DNA of 64,000 nt from Desulfuromonadales bacterium. Its GTDB lineage: Bacteria; Desulfobacterota; Desulfuromonadia; Geobacterales; Pseudopelobacteraceae. This document shows positions 40,909 through 49,013 of this stretch, piece by piece (the first letter of the stretch is position 1; each line of letters starts with the position of its first letter). Where the stretch lies: positions 53,781 through 117,780 of the forward strand of contig DUZX01000007.1 in the NCBI GenBank assembly GCA_013349325.1, given 5' to 3'. Position numbers and translations under genes: made by a program. The notes under the pieces are model-generated. The model was not told the DNA's origin, made no database searches, and worked only from the letters and a program-made list of their open reading frames with translations.

Positions 40909-42948
40909 TTACACCGCTACCATCGCCATCCGGTAACAACGCAGGCAGCGATCCGCTTCGGCCTGGGCCTTGCTGTCACTGAAACCGAGCTCGACTTCGA
41001 GGTAATTCCCTTTGGCAGCACGTGCTTTGCCATGGATCTCCACCTGATGGGCACGGGCAGCCGAGTCAAGCCAGGGTACCGGTTCCGCCTTATCGTAGAC
41101 CCCCAGATAGGTCAAGAGGTCATCAAAAATATCCTGTTCGGAGAGATAGGTGGTGCCCTCTTCAATATAGCGCTGTATGACCGTCGCAGCACGATGGGCG
41201 TTACCGACACAGGCGACGACTGTCAAGGGGCCGATCTCGGCGTCTCCCCCGGCAAAAACACCATCGCAATCGGTCATAAGAGTTCGTGACAGCGGATTGC
41301 CCATACCGTCTTTCAGATCCTTACCGGCAGCATCTTTGAGCGGCAGATATTTCGTGATGACGGTGTTCCATTTACTGATATCAATACCCATTTCGGGCGG
41401 AATGAAGCTCAAATCCATATCCTGGCCGATGGCCGGAATAACCGTATCGCATTCAATCACGAATTCGCTGCCCGGCATCGGTTCGGGACGGCGACGACCG
41501 GACGCATCCGGTTCACCCAGAGCCATGCGGACGCATTCAACCCCGGTAATTTCATTATTCTCATTGGCAATAACCCGGGTCGGCAGCACCTGGAATTCAA
41601 ACGTGACCCCTTCTTCGTCGGCACCGTCAACTTCCCACACATCAGCCGGCATCTCCTTACGCGAACGGCGATAGACCAGACAGGACATCTCCGCACCTTC
41701 ACGCAGCGCTACCCGCACACAGTCAATGGCGGTGTTGCCGCCGCCGACGACGACCACTTTCCTGCCCATACCGGTCGGCTTGCCCAGATAGGCATCCCGC
41801 AGAAAATAGATCCCACCGGTCAAAAAGCCCTTGTACCCCTTCTCTTCACCCTCAACTCCCATCGGTTTTGAACTGTGGGCTCCCGGTGCAATAAAGACGG
41901 CAGCGTGCTTCTTTTTCAGTTCCGGCAGGGTGATATCGGTTCCGACACGGCAGTTATAGATGATCTCGACCCCAACCGACTTGATGATATCGATGTCGCG
42001 CTGCAAAATGGTGCGCGGCATACGGTAGGCCGGAATGCCGACCGCGACCATACCGCCGCCATACCCTTCCGGCAGGGCTTCATAAATAGTGCAGGGATAC
42101 CCTTCCAAAGCCAGATAATAGGCCGCCGCCAGACCGGCCGGACCGGCACCGACAATTCCGATGCTCTTTTCCTTACGTGGTTTGGGAGTCATGGCCGGAG
42201 CGATATTATGCAGACGTTCGTAATCGGAGGCGGTCCGCTTCAGCAACATGATGCTGATGGCTTCGTCAACATTGGCACGGCGACAGGCGCTTTCGCAGGG
42301 ATGTGGACAGACCCGTCCGCAGACGGCCGGCAGCGGCATGTTTTCGCGGATGGTTTTCAGCGAAACGTCATACTGATAGTTTTTAATTGCCTCAATATAC
42401 TTGGGAATGTCGATATGAGACGGACACTTGTCCATACAGGGAGCAGTAATCTTGTGAATATATTTCGCCGGCACAAATCTCGGGCGGCAGGCGGTGTTCA
42501 GATATGCCAGAAAATCGGCCCGGAAATGCTTGACCGCATCAAAGACCGGCACGGTCGCACTCTGACAGAGCGTACACTTGCAGTTTTTGAGTAGGTTCGT
42601 CAAACCTTCGACCTTATCCAGATCAGACGCAGAAGCGGTACCTGCCAGCACGCTCTGTAGCAGGTCCATCAGGACTTTGGTCCCCTTTTTACCCGGCGTA
42701 CATTTTCCGCAGCAGTATTCCGTCTGCACCCGTTTCATGTACTCGGCCGTCATGGCGGGTACATCGACATCTTTGTCGAAAAGTATGATTCCGTCCCAGC
42801 CCATAAAGGCGCGTAACGGGCGCTTACCGTCGAAAGCCACCGGCAGTCGGTAGCTGACCGCTTTCGGTTCTGCGGTTGTATCCCGGTTATCGACTAGATC
42901 CTTACCCCACGTAGAAAAAACTACCTGTGCCACACAAACCTCCACCAA
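40909..42948 (-). CDS. sfrB: GltD-type flavoprotein with NuoF-like N-terminus, SfrB-type
   Basis: A 679-residue protein fusing a NuoF-C-terminal-like Fe-S region (YCCGKCTPGKKGT, NCKCTLCQS) to a glutamate-synthase beta-like flavoprotein. The latter has CMDKCPSHIDIPKYI and VCGRVCPHPCESACRR clusters, the FAD motif GIVGAGPAGLAAAYYL, the NADPH motif VVVGGGNTAIDCVRVA and the closing DGVFAGGDAEIGP. It oxidises or reduces NADP(H) and passes electrons to the SfrA clusters. In Geobacter SfrAB is linked to NADPH turnover during acetate respiration; transfer of that role here is inference. Confidence 0.75.
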   Translation of the reverse strand: MVEVCVAQVVFSTWGKDLVDNRDTTAEPKAVSYRLPVAFDGKRPLRAFMGWDGIILFDKDVDVPAMTAEYMKRVQTEYCCGKCTPGKKGTKVLMDLLQSVLAGTASASDLDKVEGLTNLLKNCKCTLCQSATVPVFDAVKHFRADFLAYLNTACRPRFVPAKYIHKITAPCMDKCPSHIDIPKYIEAIKNYQYDVSLKTIRENMPLPAVCGRVCPHPCESACRRANVDEAISIMLLKRTASDYERLHNIAPAMTPKPRKEKSIGIVGAGPAGLAAAYYLALEGYPCTIYEALPEGYGGGMVAVGIPAYRMPRTILQRDIDIIKSVGVEIIYNCRVGTDITLPELKKKHAAVFIAPGAHSSKPMGVEGEEKGYKGFLTGGIYFLRDAYLGKPTGMGRKVVVVGGGNTAIDCVRVALREGAEMSCLVYRRSRKEMPADVWEVDGADEEGVTFEFQVLPTRVIANENNEITGVECVRMALGEPDASGRRRPEPMPGSEFVIECDTVIPAIGQDMDLSFIPPEMGIDISKWNTVITKYLPLKDAAGKDLKDGMGNPLSRTLMTDCDGVFAGGDAEIGPLTVVACVGNAHRAATVIQRYIEEGTTYLSEQDIFDDLLTYLGVYDKAEPVPWLDSAARAHQVEIHGKARAAKGNYLEVELGFSDSKAQAEADRCLRCYRMAMVAV

Positions 42949-43158
42949 CTAACCCCGTCTACAAGGTTAAGCACTCGCAATTATTGGATAAAATCGTTTT
43001 CAAGAATTGTATACAGTATGCATGATTATCATACTAACATCCTATAAATCAAGGAAAAAACTGATCGGCACTCTGATCTGATTTCACCTTTTTGCGATGA
43101 TGTGCTATAGCAGGAGCATCCGCAGTTTCCATCCCGCTCAACAGGAGAAATCAGAATC

Positions 43159-44322
43159 ATGACCGCTAACGCTCGTCTCGACCTCGCCTTCCACTCTCTC
43201 TTTGAAACCAATATGGGCATCAGGGCTGATATTTCTGTTCCTGTCGTGTCGACGGAACGGATCCTGGTTTTCAGTGACACGATCCGTCCGGATGAGCAGC
43301 TGTCGAGCTCGGACCTTGACCGGCGGACACGCCTGAATGCGACCGCCCGCGCTGCAGCCGATTTTGCCGCACGCACCTATGGCAGCGGCAGCTTTGTGGA
43401 GTTCCCCGCTACACCCGCCTCCGGAACGGAGCCGCCCCGGGAGCTCTGGCTGGCTACATTCGGCAGTCAGGCACTTATAGAATTGGAAGCTGGCGGCCTG
43501 CTGGCGAGACTTTTAACCAAGTCTGCCGATTCAGCCGACATCGAGCGAGCCCGCGAAACCGTCCAGGCTCATCGCGAGGAAGCCGTAACAGCCATTATCG
43601 CCCTGTCCAACAATTCGACCAGCCACACCCGCTATCGCGCTCTGGCCTGTACCACCGGCGCCCGTTTTGCCAGCCTGCCGCACTTTGATCCGGATATGTT
43701 CTACAGCTCGATGACCGTTGACTGGCAAGCGCTGGCTGATCGAACCGCCCGCCTGGTGGCAGCTGTCAACCGGGCCGAATGGATTCACGTCACGACCCCC
43801 AACGGTACCGATATGCATATCTGCAAACAGGGGCGCTATGCCAAGGGGGATGACGGACTGCTGACGTCAGCCGGCAGTTTTGGTAATCTGCCGGCCGGCG
43901 AAGCCTACCTGGCACCTCTGGAGGGTCAGAGTCACGGAGTCATGGTCGTAGAGTGGGGCCCTACCCGCAAACTGGACGAACCGCTGCGGATTCTGATTGA
44001 AGGCGGGGTCGTGGTTGACCTGGAAGGTAATGACCGTCATCGGCTGCGGCTGGAAGAGCTGTTCGCCGCCAATAACGCCTGCCGCAACCTGGCCGAACTG
44101 GGTATCGGCACCAACGACAAGGCCAGCCGTCCCGACAACGTACTGGAGGCCGAAAAAATCCTCGGCACAATCCACCTCGCCTTGGGGGATAACACCGGCT
44201 TCGGAGGCACGGTCAGCGCCCCCTTTCACGAAGATTATGTCTTCTATCACCCCACTCTGACGGCAATCATGGCTGACGGCAGTCGCTGTATCATTATTGA
44301 TGACGGAGTATTGCTGACCTGA
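43159..44322 (+). CDS. M29-like aminopeptidase family protein
   Basis: A 387-residue protein resembling thermophilic aminopeptidase M29/AmpS-like sequences. Recognisable blocks are WIHVTTPNGTDMHI, GNLPAGEAYLAPLEGQSHG, LAELGIGTND and EKILGTIHLALGDNTGFGG, then SAPFHEDYVFYHPTL. These carry the Glu and His residues that bind the two metals in M29 enzymes. The N-terminal about 200 residues diverge from characterised peptidases, so the substrate is open. It stands alone, with an AACAGGAGAAATC ribosome site. Confidence 0.75.
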   Translation: MTANARLDLAFHSLFETNMGIRADISVPVVSTERILVFSDTIRPDEQLSSSDLDRRTRLNATARAAADFAARTYGSGSFVEFPATPASGTEPPRELWLATFGSQALIELEAGGLLARLLTKSADSADIERARETVQAHREEAVTAIIALSNNSTSHTRYRALACTTGARFASLPHFDPDMFYSSMTVDWQALADRTARLVAAVNRAEWIHVTTPNGTDMHICKQGRYAKGDDGLLTSAGSFGNLPAGEAYLAPLEGQSHGVMVVEWGPTRKLDEPLRILIEGGVVVDLEGNDRHRLRLEELFAANNACRNLAELGIGTNDKASRPDNVLEAEKILGTIHLALGDNTGFGGTVSAPFHEDYVFYHPTLTAIMADGSRCIIIDDGVLLT

Positions 44323-44437
44323 TTTCATTTCCTGTTACAGCCCCATGCAACAGCAATCGGCTATTTAACTTGCATAGCCACAACCGATTTGTTATTGTTA
44401 CCGACTATTAAATTCAAGAAAGAATGCAATTTTATTG

Positions 44438-46912
44438 ATGAATCTACTCGCTGTTGAAAAACCTGCCCGCTACATGGGTGGCGAAATGGGCTCCATCCAC
44501 AAGGATGAAGCCGATCTTCGTTTTGTTCTGGCCTTCCCGGATGTCTATGAAGTCGGCATGAGTCATCTGGGCCTGCGTATTCTTTACCATATTCTGAACG
44601 GGGTGCCCGGCATTGCTGCAGAGCGGGCCTTTGCCCCCTGGCCTGATATGGAACGCGAGATGCTGGCCGCCAACGCGCCGCTGGCCACACTGGAAAGTCA
44701 TACTCCGCTGGCAGAATGCGATATTGTCGGCTTTACCCTGCAGTACGAACTCTCTTATACCAATATTCTCACCATGCTGCGCCTGGGCTCGATTCCGTTT
44801 TTATCAAAAGATCGCGACGCAACCTGGCCGCTGATTCTGGCGGGTGGTCCCTGTGCCTACAATCCTGAGCCGCTGGCCCCCTTCTTTGACGCCATACTGC
44901 TCGGTGATGGCGAAGAGGCGGTTGTCGAAATCGCTCTGGCGGTCAGAGACTCCCGAAAGATCGGCGAAAACAAGGCCCAGCTTTTGGAGCGCCTGTCAAC
45001 CATTACCGGCGTATACATTCCTTCCTTTTTCGAACCGCAGTACGCCCCCGATGGGACTATTACGGAAATCAGGCCGCTTAATCCCGGCTACACGTCAGTC
45101 CGGCGGCGCTTCCTGGCCGACCTGAACGCCGCCCCCTACCCTGACTCCCCCGTTGTACCGTTCATGAAGACGGTCCACGACCGGGTAGCGGTCGAGGTTG
45201 CCCGTGGCTGTACACGTGGCTGCCGTTTCTGTCAGGCCGGTTACGTCTATCGCCCGCTGCGCGAGCGTTCTCCCGAAACGATCCTCGATCTGGTCGAAAA
45301 GTCGCTCAAGGCCACCGGCTACGATGAGGTCTCGCTGCTGTCGCTTTCGACCGGCGACTACTCCTGTGTGACACCTCTGGTAACCGAACTGATGGCCCGT
45401 TATGCCGAAGAACGCGTAGCCGTTTCGCTCCCCTCGCTACGCGTCGGCAGTCTCTCGGATGAACTTATCGAAGAGATCAAAAAGGTGCGTAAAACCGGTT
45501 TCACCCTGGCGCCCGAAGCGGGCAGCGACCGCATGCGGCGAGTCATCAACAAGGGCATCGCTGAGGCCGATCTTATATCCGCAGCGGCCGCCATCTACAC
45601 GGCCGGCTGGCGCCTGATCAAGCTGTATTTCATGATCGGTCTGCCGGGCGAGACGGCTGAAGATGTTGCCCAGATTGCCACTCTGGCCCGCAAGGTCAAG
45701 GATCAGGCCAAAATCCTGGGCAGCTCCGGAGAGGTAAATGTTGCCGTCAGCACGTTCGTTCCCAAGGCACACACCCCTTTTCAGTGGGAGCCGCAGATCT
45801 CCATGCAGGAGATCAACGACCAGCAGTACCAGCTGCACTGCGACCTCAAAAAACGCAAACTTAAATTCAAATGGCAGGATGCGCCGCTCTCCTTTATGGA
45901 AGGGGTCTTTGCCCGTGGCGATCGACGCCTGGCGCCGCTCCTGATCCGTGCGGTCGAACTGGGCTGCCGTTTTGACGGCTGGCGCGAGCACTTTTCGCTG
46001 GAGCGCTGGCTTACGGCACTTGATGATTGCGGAATCCAGCCGGAATGGTACCTGCGCCGCCGTGGTCTGGACGAAGTACTGCCGTGGGATCATCTTGACT
46101 GCGGTGTCACGCGCGAATTCCTGTTGGGCGAACGCGAACGCGCCCTTGCAGAAACCGGCACAACGGATTGTCGTCATGGCGAGTGCAGCGCCTGTGGCGT
46201 CTGCGATTTCAGCGAACTGAAAAACCGGGTTTCCGAGCAGAGCAACCTGCCACCGCGCCCCGTAAAAACCGCTGTTGAACCTGACGCCGCCCGCATGCGG
46301 CTCCGCTTTGCCAAAGATGGCGCCATGCGCTACCTGAGCCATCTGGAGCTGATTACCGTCTTTACCCGCGCAGTCAGCCGTGGTGATGTGCCGATCCTGT
46401 TCTCACAGGGCTTTCACCCGCACCCCCGTTTTTCATTCGGTACCGCCACGTCGGTGGGTGTCGAGTCGCAGGCCGAATACATGGACATGCACGTCGCGAC
46501 CGGCATAACGGCACAGGACGTTCAAGAGCGGCTTAATGCCGTGCTGCCTGCGGGACTTCGCATTCTCGAAGCGGCACAGATCGACGCCAAAGCGCCCTCC
46601 ATTTCGACCCTGATCGACGCCACCAGCTATCGCATAACCGTTGAAAGCGTTCCGAGCGACCAGTTGCAGCAGCTGTCCGCCCATTTTATGGAGCTGGAAA
46701 CTTTTGTCATTCAGCGTACCAAAAAGGGACAGACCCAGAGCGTTGATCTGCGAATGGAAACGGTTTCGCTCTGCGCTACCGGCCATGTGCTGGAACTGGT
46801 TGCCAAAAGGGGCAAACCGCTTGAATTCGCCCGGGCGATCACCGGCAATAACGCTCTTGAGGGGAACGATGTCCGCGTAGAAAAGCTGGATGTTGTCTTC
46901 ACTCCATCATAA
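44438..46912 (+). CDS. B12-binding/radical SAM protein with DUF2344 domain
   Basis: An 824-residue protein joining a TIGR03960-type radical SAM protein (about 1-600) to a TIGR03936/DUF2344 domain (about 620-824). The cluster motif is CTRGCRFCQAG, followed by APEAGSDRMRRVINKG. The linker has C-x2-C pairs (CRHGECSACGVCDF). The C-terminal domain opens RLRFAKDGAMRYLSHLELIT and contains FSQGFHPHPRFSFG. This fusion directly ahead of RNase G is a conserved arrangement in many bacteria and may link RNA modification to rRNA processing; the reaction is unknown. Confidence 0.86.
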   Translation: MNLLAVEKPARYMGGEMGSIHKDEADLRFVLAFPDVYEVGMSHLGLRILYHILNGVPGIAAERAFAPWPDMEREMLAANAPLATLESHTPLAECDIVGFTLQYELSYTNILTMLRLGSIPFLSKDRDATWPLILAGGPCAYNPEPLAPFFDAILLGDGEEAVVEIALAVRDSRKIGENKAQLLERLSTITGVYIPSFFEPQYAPDGTITEIRPLNPGYTSVRRRFLADLNAAPYPDSPVVPFMKTVHDRVAVEVARGCTRGCRFCQAGYVYRPLRERSPETILDLVEKSLKATGYDEVSLLSLSTGDYSCVTPLVTELMARYAEERVAVSLPSLRVGSLSDELIEEIKKVRKTGFTLAPEAGSDRMRRVINKGIAEADLISAAAAIYTAGWRLIKLYFMIGLPGETAEDVAQIATLARKVKDQAKILGSSGEVNVAVSTFVPKAHTPFQWEPQISMQEINDQQYQLHCDLKKRKLKFKWQDAPLSFMEGVFARGDRRLAPLLIRAVELGCRFDGWREHFSLERWLTALDDCGIQPEWYLRRRGLDEVLPWDHLDCGVTREFLLGERERALAETGTTDCRHGECSACGVCDFSELKNRVSEQSNLPPRPVKTAVEPDAARMRLRFAKDGAMRYLSHLELITVFTRAVSRGDVPILFSQGFHPHPRFSFGTATSVGVESQAEYMDMHVATGITAQDVQERLNAVLPAGLRILEAAQIDAKAPSISTLIDATSYRITVESVPSDQLQQLSAHFMELETFVIQRTKKGQTQSVDLRMETVSLCATGHVLELVAKRGKPLEFARAITGNNALEGNDVRVEKLDVVFTPS

Positions 46913-46954
46913 TTACGTTTTTTCTTTACATTACATAAATCGGAGAACATCACC

Positions 46955-48481
46955 ATGGGAGCTGAATTAGTTATCAATGCTGCTTCCCACGAAACCCGCA
47001 TTGCGCTGATCGAGAACGGCACTATTGCCGAGCTGTATATCGAGCGCAGCCGCGACAAGGGAATCGTGGGTAATATTTACAAGGGGCGCGTTATTCGCGT
47101 CCTCCCTGGCATGCAGGCCGCTTTTGTGGATATCGGCCTGGAAAAAGCCGCTTTTTTGTACGTAGCGGATGTATTTGATGCACTTGTAGAATATGAGTCA
47201 CTGCTTGATGACGGCACCAAAAAGGAAGACGAGCCCGTAGAAGGCCAGGAACATTCCGAGCACCCCGAATTCCGCCCACTGCACCCAATCGAAGATCTGC
47301 TTCAGGAAGGTCAGGAGCTGCTGGTACAGATATCCAAAGAGCCGCTCGGCACCAAAGGTGCCCGCATCACATCCCATATTTCGCTGCCGGGTCGCCACCT
47401 GGTGTATATGCCGACGGTTGACCATATCGGCATTTCCCGACGCATCGAGGACGAAGAAGAGCGCGAGCGGCTTCGGGAAATCGTCGAACGCCTTAAGAAA
47501 GTCGGCTCCGGATATATCGTCAGGACTGTTTCGGAAGGAAAAAGCGAAGAGGACCTTGTGGCAGATATGCTCTATCTTTCCAAACTGTGGGATGAGATCG
47601 CTGCCCGCAAGGATAAAGCTGCCATTCCATCACTTGTACATTCAGATCTTGATGTCGTTCAAAAGGTAGTACGCGATATTGTCACCGAGCAGGTCGGCAA
47701 AATCGTGGTTGACTCACAGACCGATTATGACCGTATCGTGCAGTTTATCTCGACCTTTGCCTCCAAGATGAAGTATTCGATCGAACTGTACGATGAAGAA
47801 GAACCGATCTTTGACCATTACGGTCTGGAGGTTGAGATCAGCCGGGCGCTGGGACGCAAGGTCTGGCTCAAATCGGGCGGCTACATCATCATTGAGCAGA
47901 CCGAGGCCTTGAGCGCCATCGATGTCAACACCGGGCGCTTTGTCGGCAAACACAACCTGGAAGACACTATCCTGAAAACCAACCTGGAAGCGGTCAAAGA
48001 GATCGCCTACCAGCTGCGCCTGCGTAACATCGGCGGTATCATCATCATCGATTTCATTGATATGGAAAAAGAGGTCAATCGCGAGAAGGTCTACGGGGCG
48101 CTGGAAGAGGCCTTGAAAGCGGATAAATCCAAAACCAATATTTTGAAAATATCCGAACTCGGCCTGGTGGAAATGACCCGCAAGCGGGTACGTGAGAACA
48201 TCAGTCGCATGATGTGCGAACCATGCAGTTACTGCGAAGGTCGTGGCTACATCAAATCAAAAACGACGGTATGTCATGAGATCTTCCGCGAACTGCGCCG
48301 GGAGATGCTTGACATTCGCGGCAGCAAGGCGACCGTCACTGTCCATCCACAGGTGGCGGACCTGCTCTACGACGAAGAGCGGCGAGGCCTGGAAGAGCTT
48401 GAAAAACGGTTTAAAAAGCGCATTACGGTACGCGCCAAACCTGGTTTTCATCAGGAACAGTTCGAGATTGTAATCAGCTGA
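46955..48481 (+). CDS. rng: Ribonuclease G
   Basis: A 508-residue RNase E/G family endoribonuclease. An S1 RNA-binding domain lies near the N-terminus (NIYKGRVIRVLPGMQAAFVDI), with a Geobacter-like acidic insertion at about residues 85-110 (DDGTKKEDEPVEGQEHSEHP). The catalytic DNase I-like domain contains IDVNTGRFVGKHN and IIIIDFIDM with the metal-binding Asp residues. The Zn-link appears as CEPCSYCEGRG. It processes rRNA and mRNA 5' ends. It follows the radical SAM gene by 42 bp and has a strong terminator. Confidence 0.93.
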   Translation: MGAELVINAASHETRIALIENGTIAELYIERSRDKGIVGNIYKGRVIRVLPGMQAAFVDIGLEKAAFLYVADVFDALVEYESLLDDGTKKEDEPVEGQEHSEHPEFRPLHPIEDLLQEGQELLVQISKEPLGTKGARITSHISLPGRHLVYMPTVDHIGISRRIEDEEERERLREIVERLKKVGSGYIVRTVSEGKSEEDLVADMLYLSKLWDEIAARKDKAAIPSLVHSDLDVVQKVVRDIVTEQVGKIVVDSQTDYDRIVQFISTFASKMKYSIELYDEEEPIFDHYGLEVEISRALGRKVWLKSGGYIIIEQTEALSAIDVNTGRFVGKHNLEDTILKTNLEAVKEIAYQLRLRNIGGIIIIDFIDMEKEVNREKVYGALEEALKADKSKTNILKISELGLVEMTRKRVRENISRMMCEPCSYCEGRGYIKSKTTVCHEIFRELRREMLDIRGSKATVTVHPQVADLLYDEERRGLEELEKRFKKRITVRAKPGFHQEQFEIVIS

Positions 48482-48508
48482 GTTGTTTCACATGAATTGT
48501 TTCAAAAT

Positions 48509-48545
48509 GCAACAAGGCGGGGATTTTTTCCCCGCCTTGTTGCCA
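48509..48545. terminator. Terminator after rng
   Basis: 14-bp stem GCAACAAGGCGGGG / CCCCGCCTTGTTGC around an A-T6 loop, serving rng and the convergent small gene. Confidence 0.85.
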
Positions 48546-48566
48546 TTCAGGACTTTGAAACGGTAC

Positions 48567-48755
48567 TTACGCAACAGCTTTGTGATCCATGGAACCTTGC
48601 TCGTAGTGCGCAGAAAAATACTCCATGGCCTCACGCATAATGTCTGAAATGCTCTTGTGCGTTGTTTTCATAAGGTTTTCCAGCTGATCACGCTCCTCAT
48701 CACTGACCCTCATTGAAATAACATTGTAGCGCGGATTTTCTCTCATTCTTCCCAT
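48567..48755 (-). CDS. Ribbon-helix-helix DNA-binding protein
   Basis: A 62-residue protein with a CopG/Arc-like ribbon-helix-helix fold: beta strand YNVISMRVSDEE, helix 1 RDQLENLMKTT and helix 2 SISDIMREAMEYFS. It probably acts as a dimeric repressor; no partner toxin gene is adjacent, which argues against a classic antitoxin. GGAAGA precedes the start. Upstream on its strand, TGGCAC-N5-TAGCT (48838 to 48823) is a one-mismatch sigma-54-like element. Confidence 0.8.
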   Translation of the reverse strand: MGRMRENPRYNVISMRVSDEERDQLENLMKTTHKSISDIMREAMEYFSAHYEQGSMDHKAVA

Positions 48756-49013
48756 TGTAATCTTCCTCCCTGTTTTTGTATGGTTTGTGTCGTGTTCGCA
48801 TAAACGAATATACTGTAAACACTAGCTAATACCGTGCCAATAATATTATTTAAATGCGATCCATATAAAAACAGGTAGTTAAGCGGTGCCCCTCACGGAA
48901 TCTTCTCTCTACAGAAAAAACAGTGTGTCACTATTGGCGCATATTAGCTCAAAAGTATACACGATTTGGTATTACCAATTAGCATACCCGGCATGGGACC
49001 GCCGAAGCAGACA

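Noticed and set aside
38177..42948. Complex I NuoF/NuoG or an NAD-formate dehydrogenase
   Set aside because: Subunit partners of complex I are absent and the second protein is a GltD-type flavoprotein. The pair matches SfrAB better, though SfrA alone would fit NuoG or Fdh.
48567..48755. Ribbon-helix-helix protein as an antitoxin
   Set aside because: No toxin-like gene is adjacent on its strand. A free-standing regulator is simpler.
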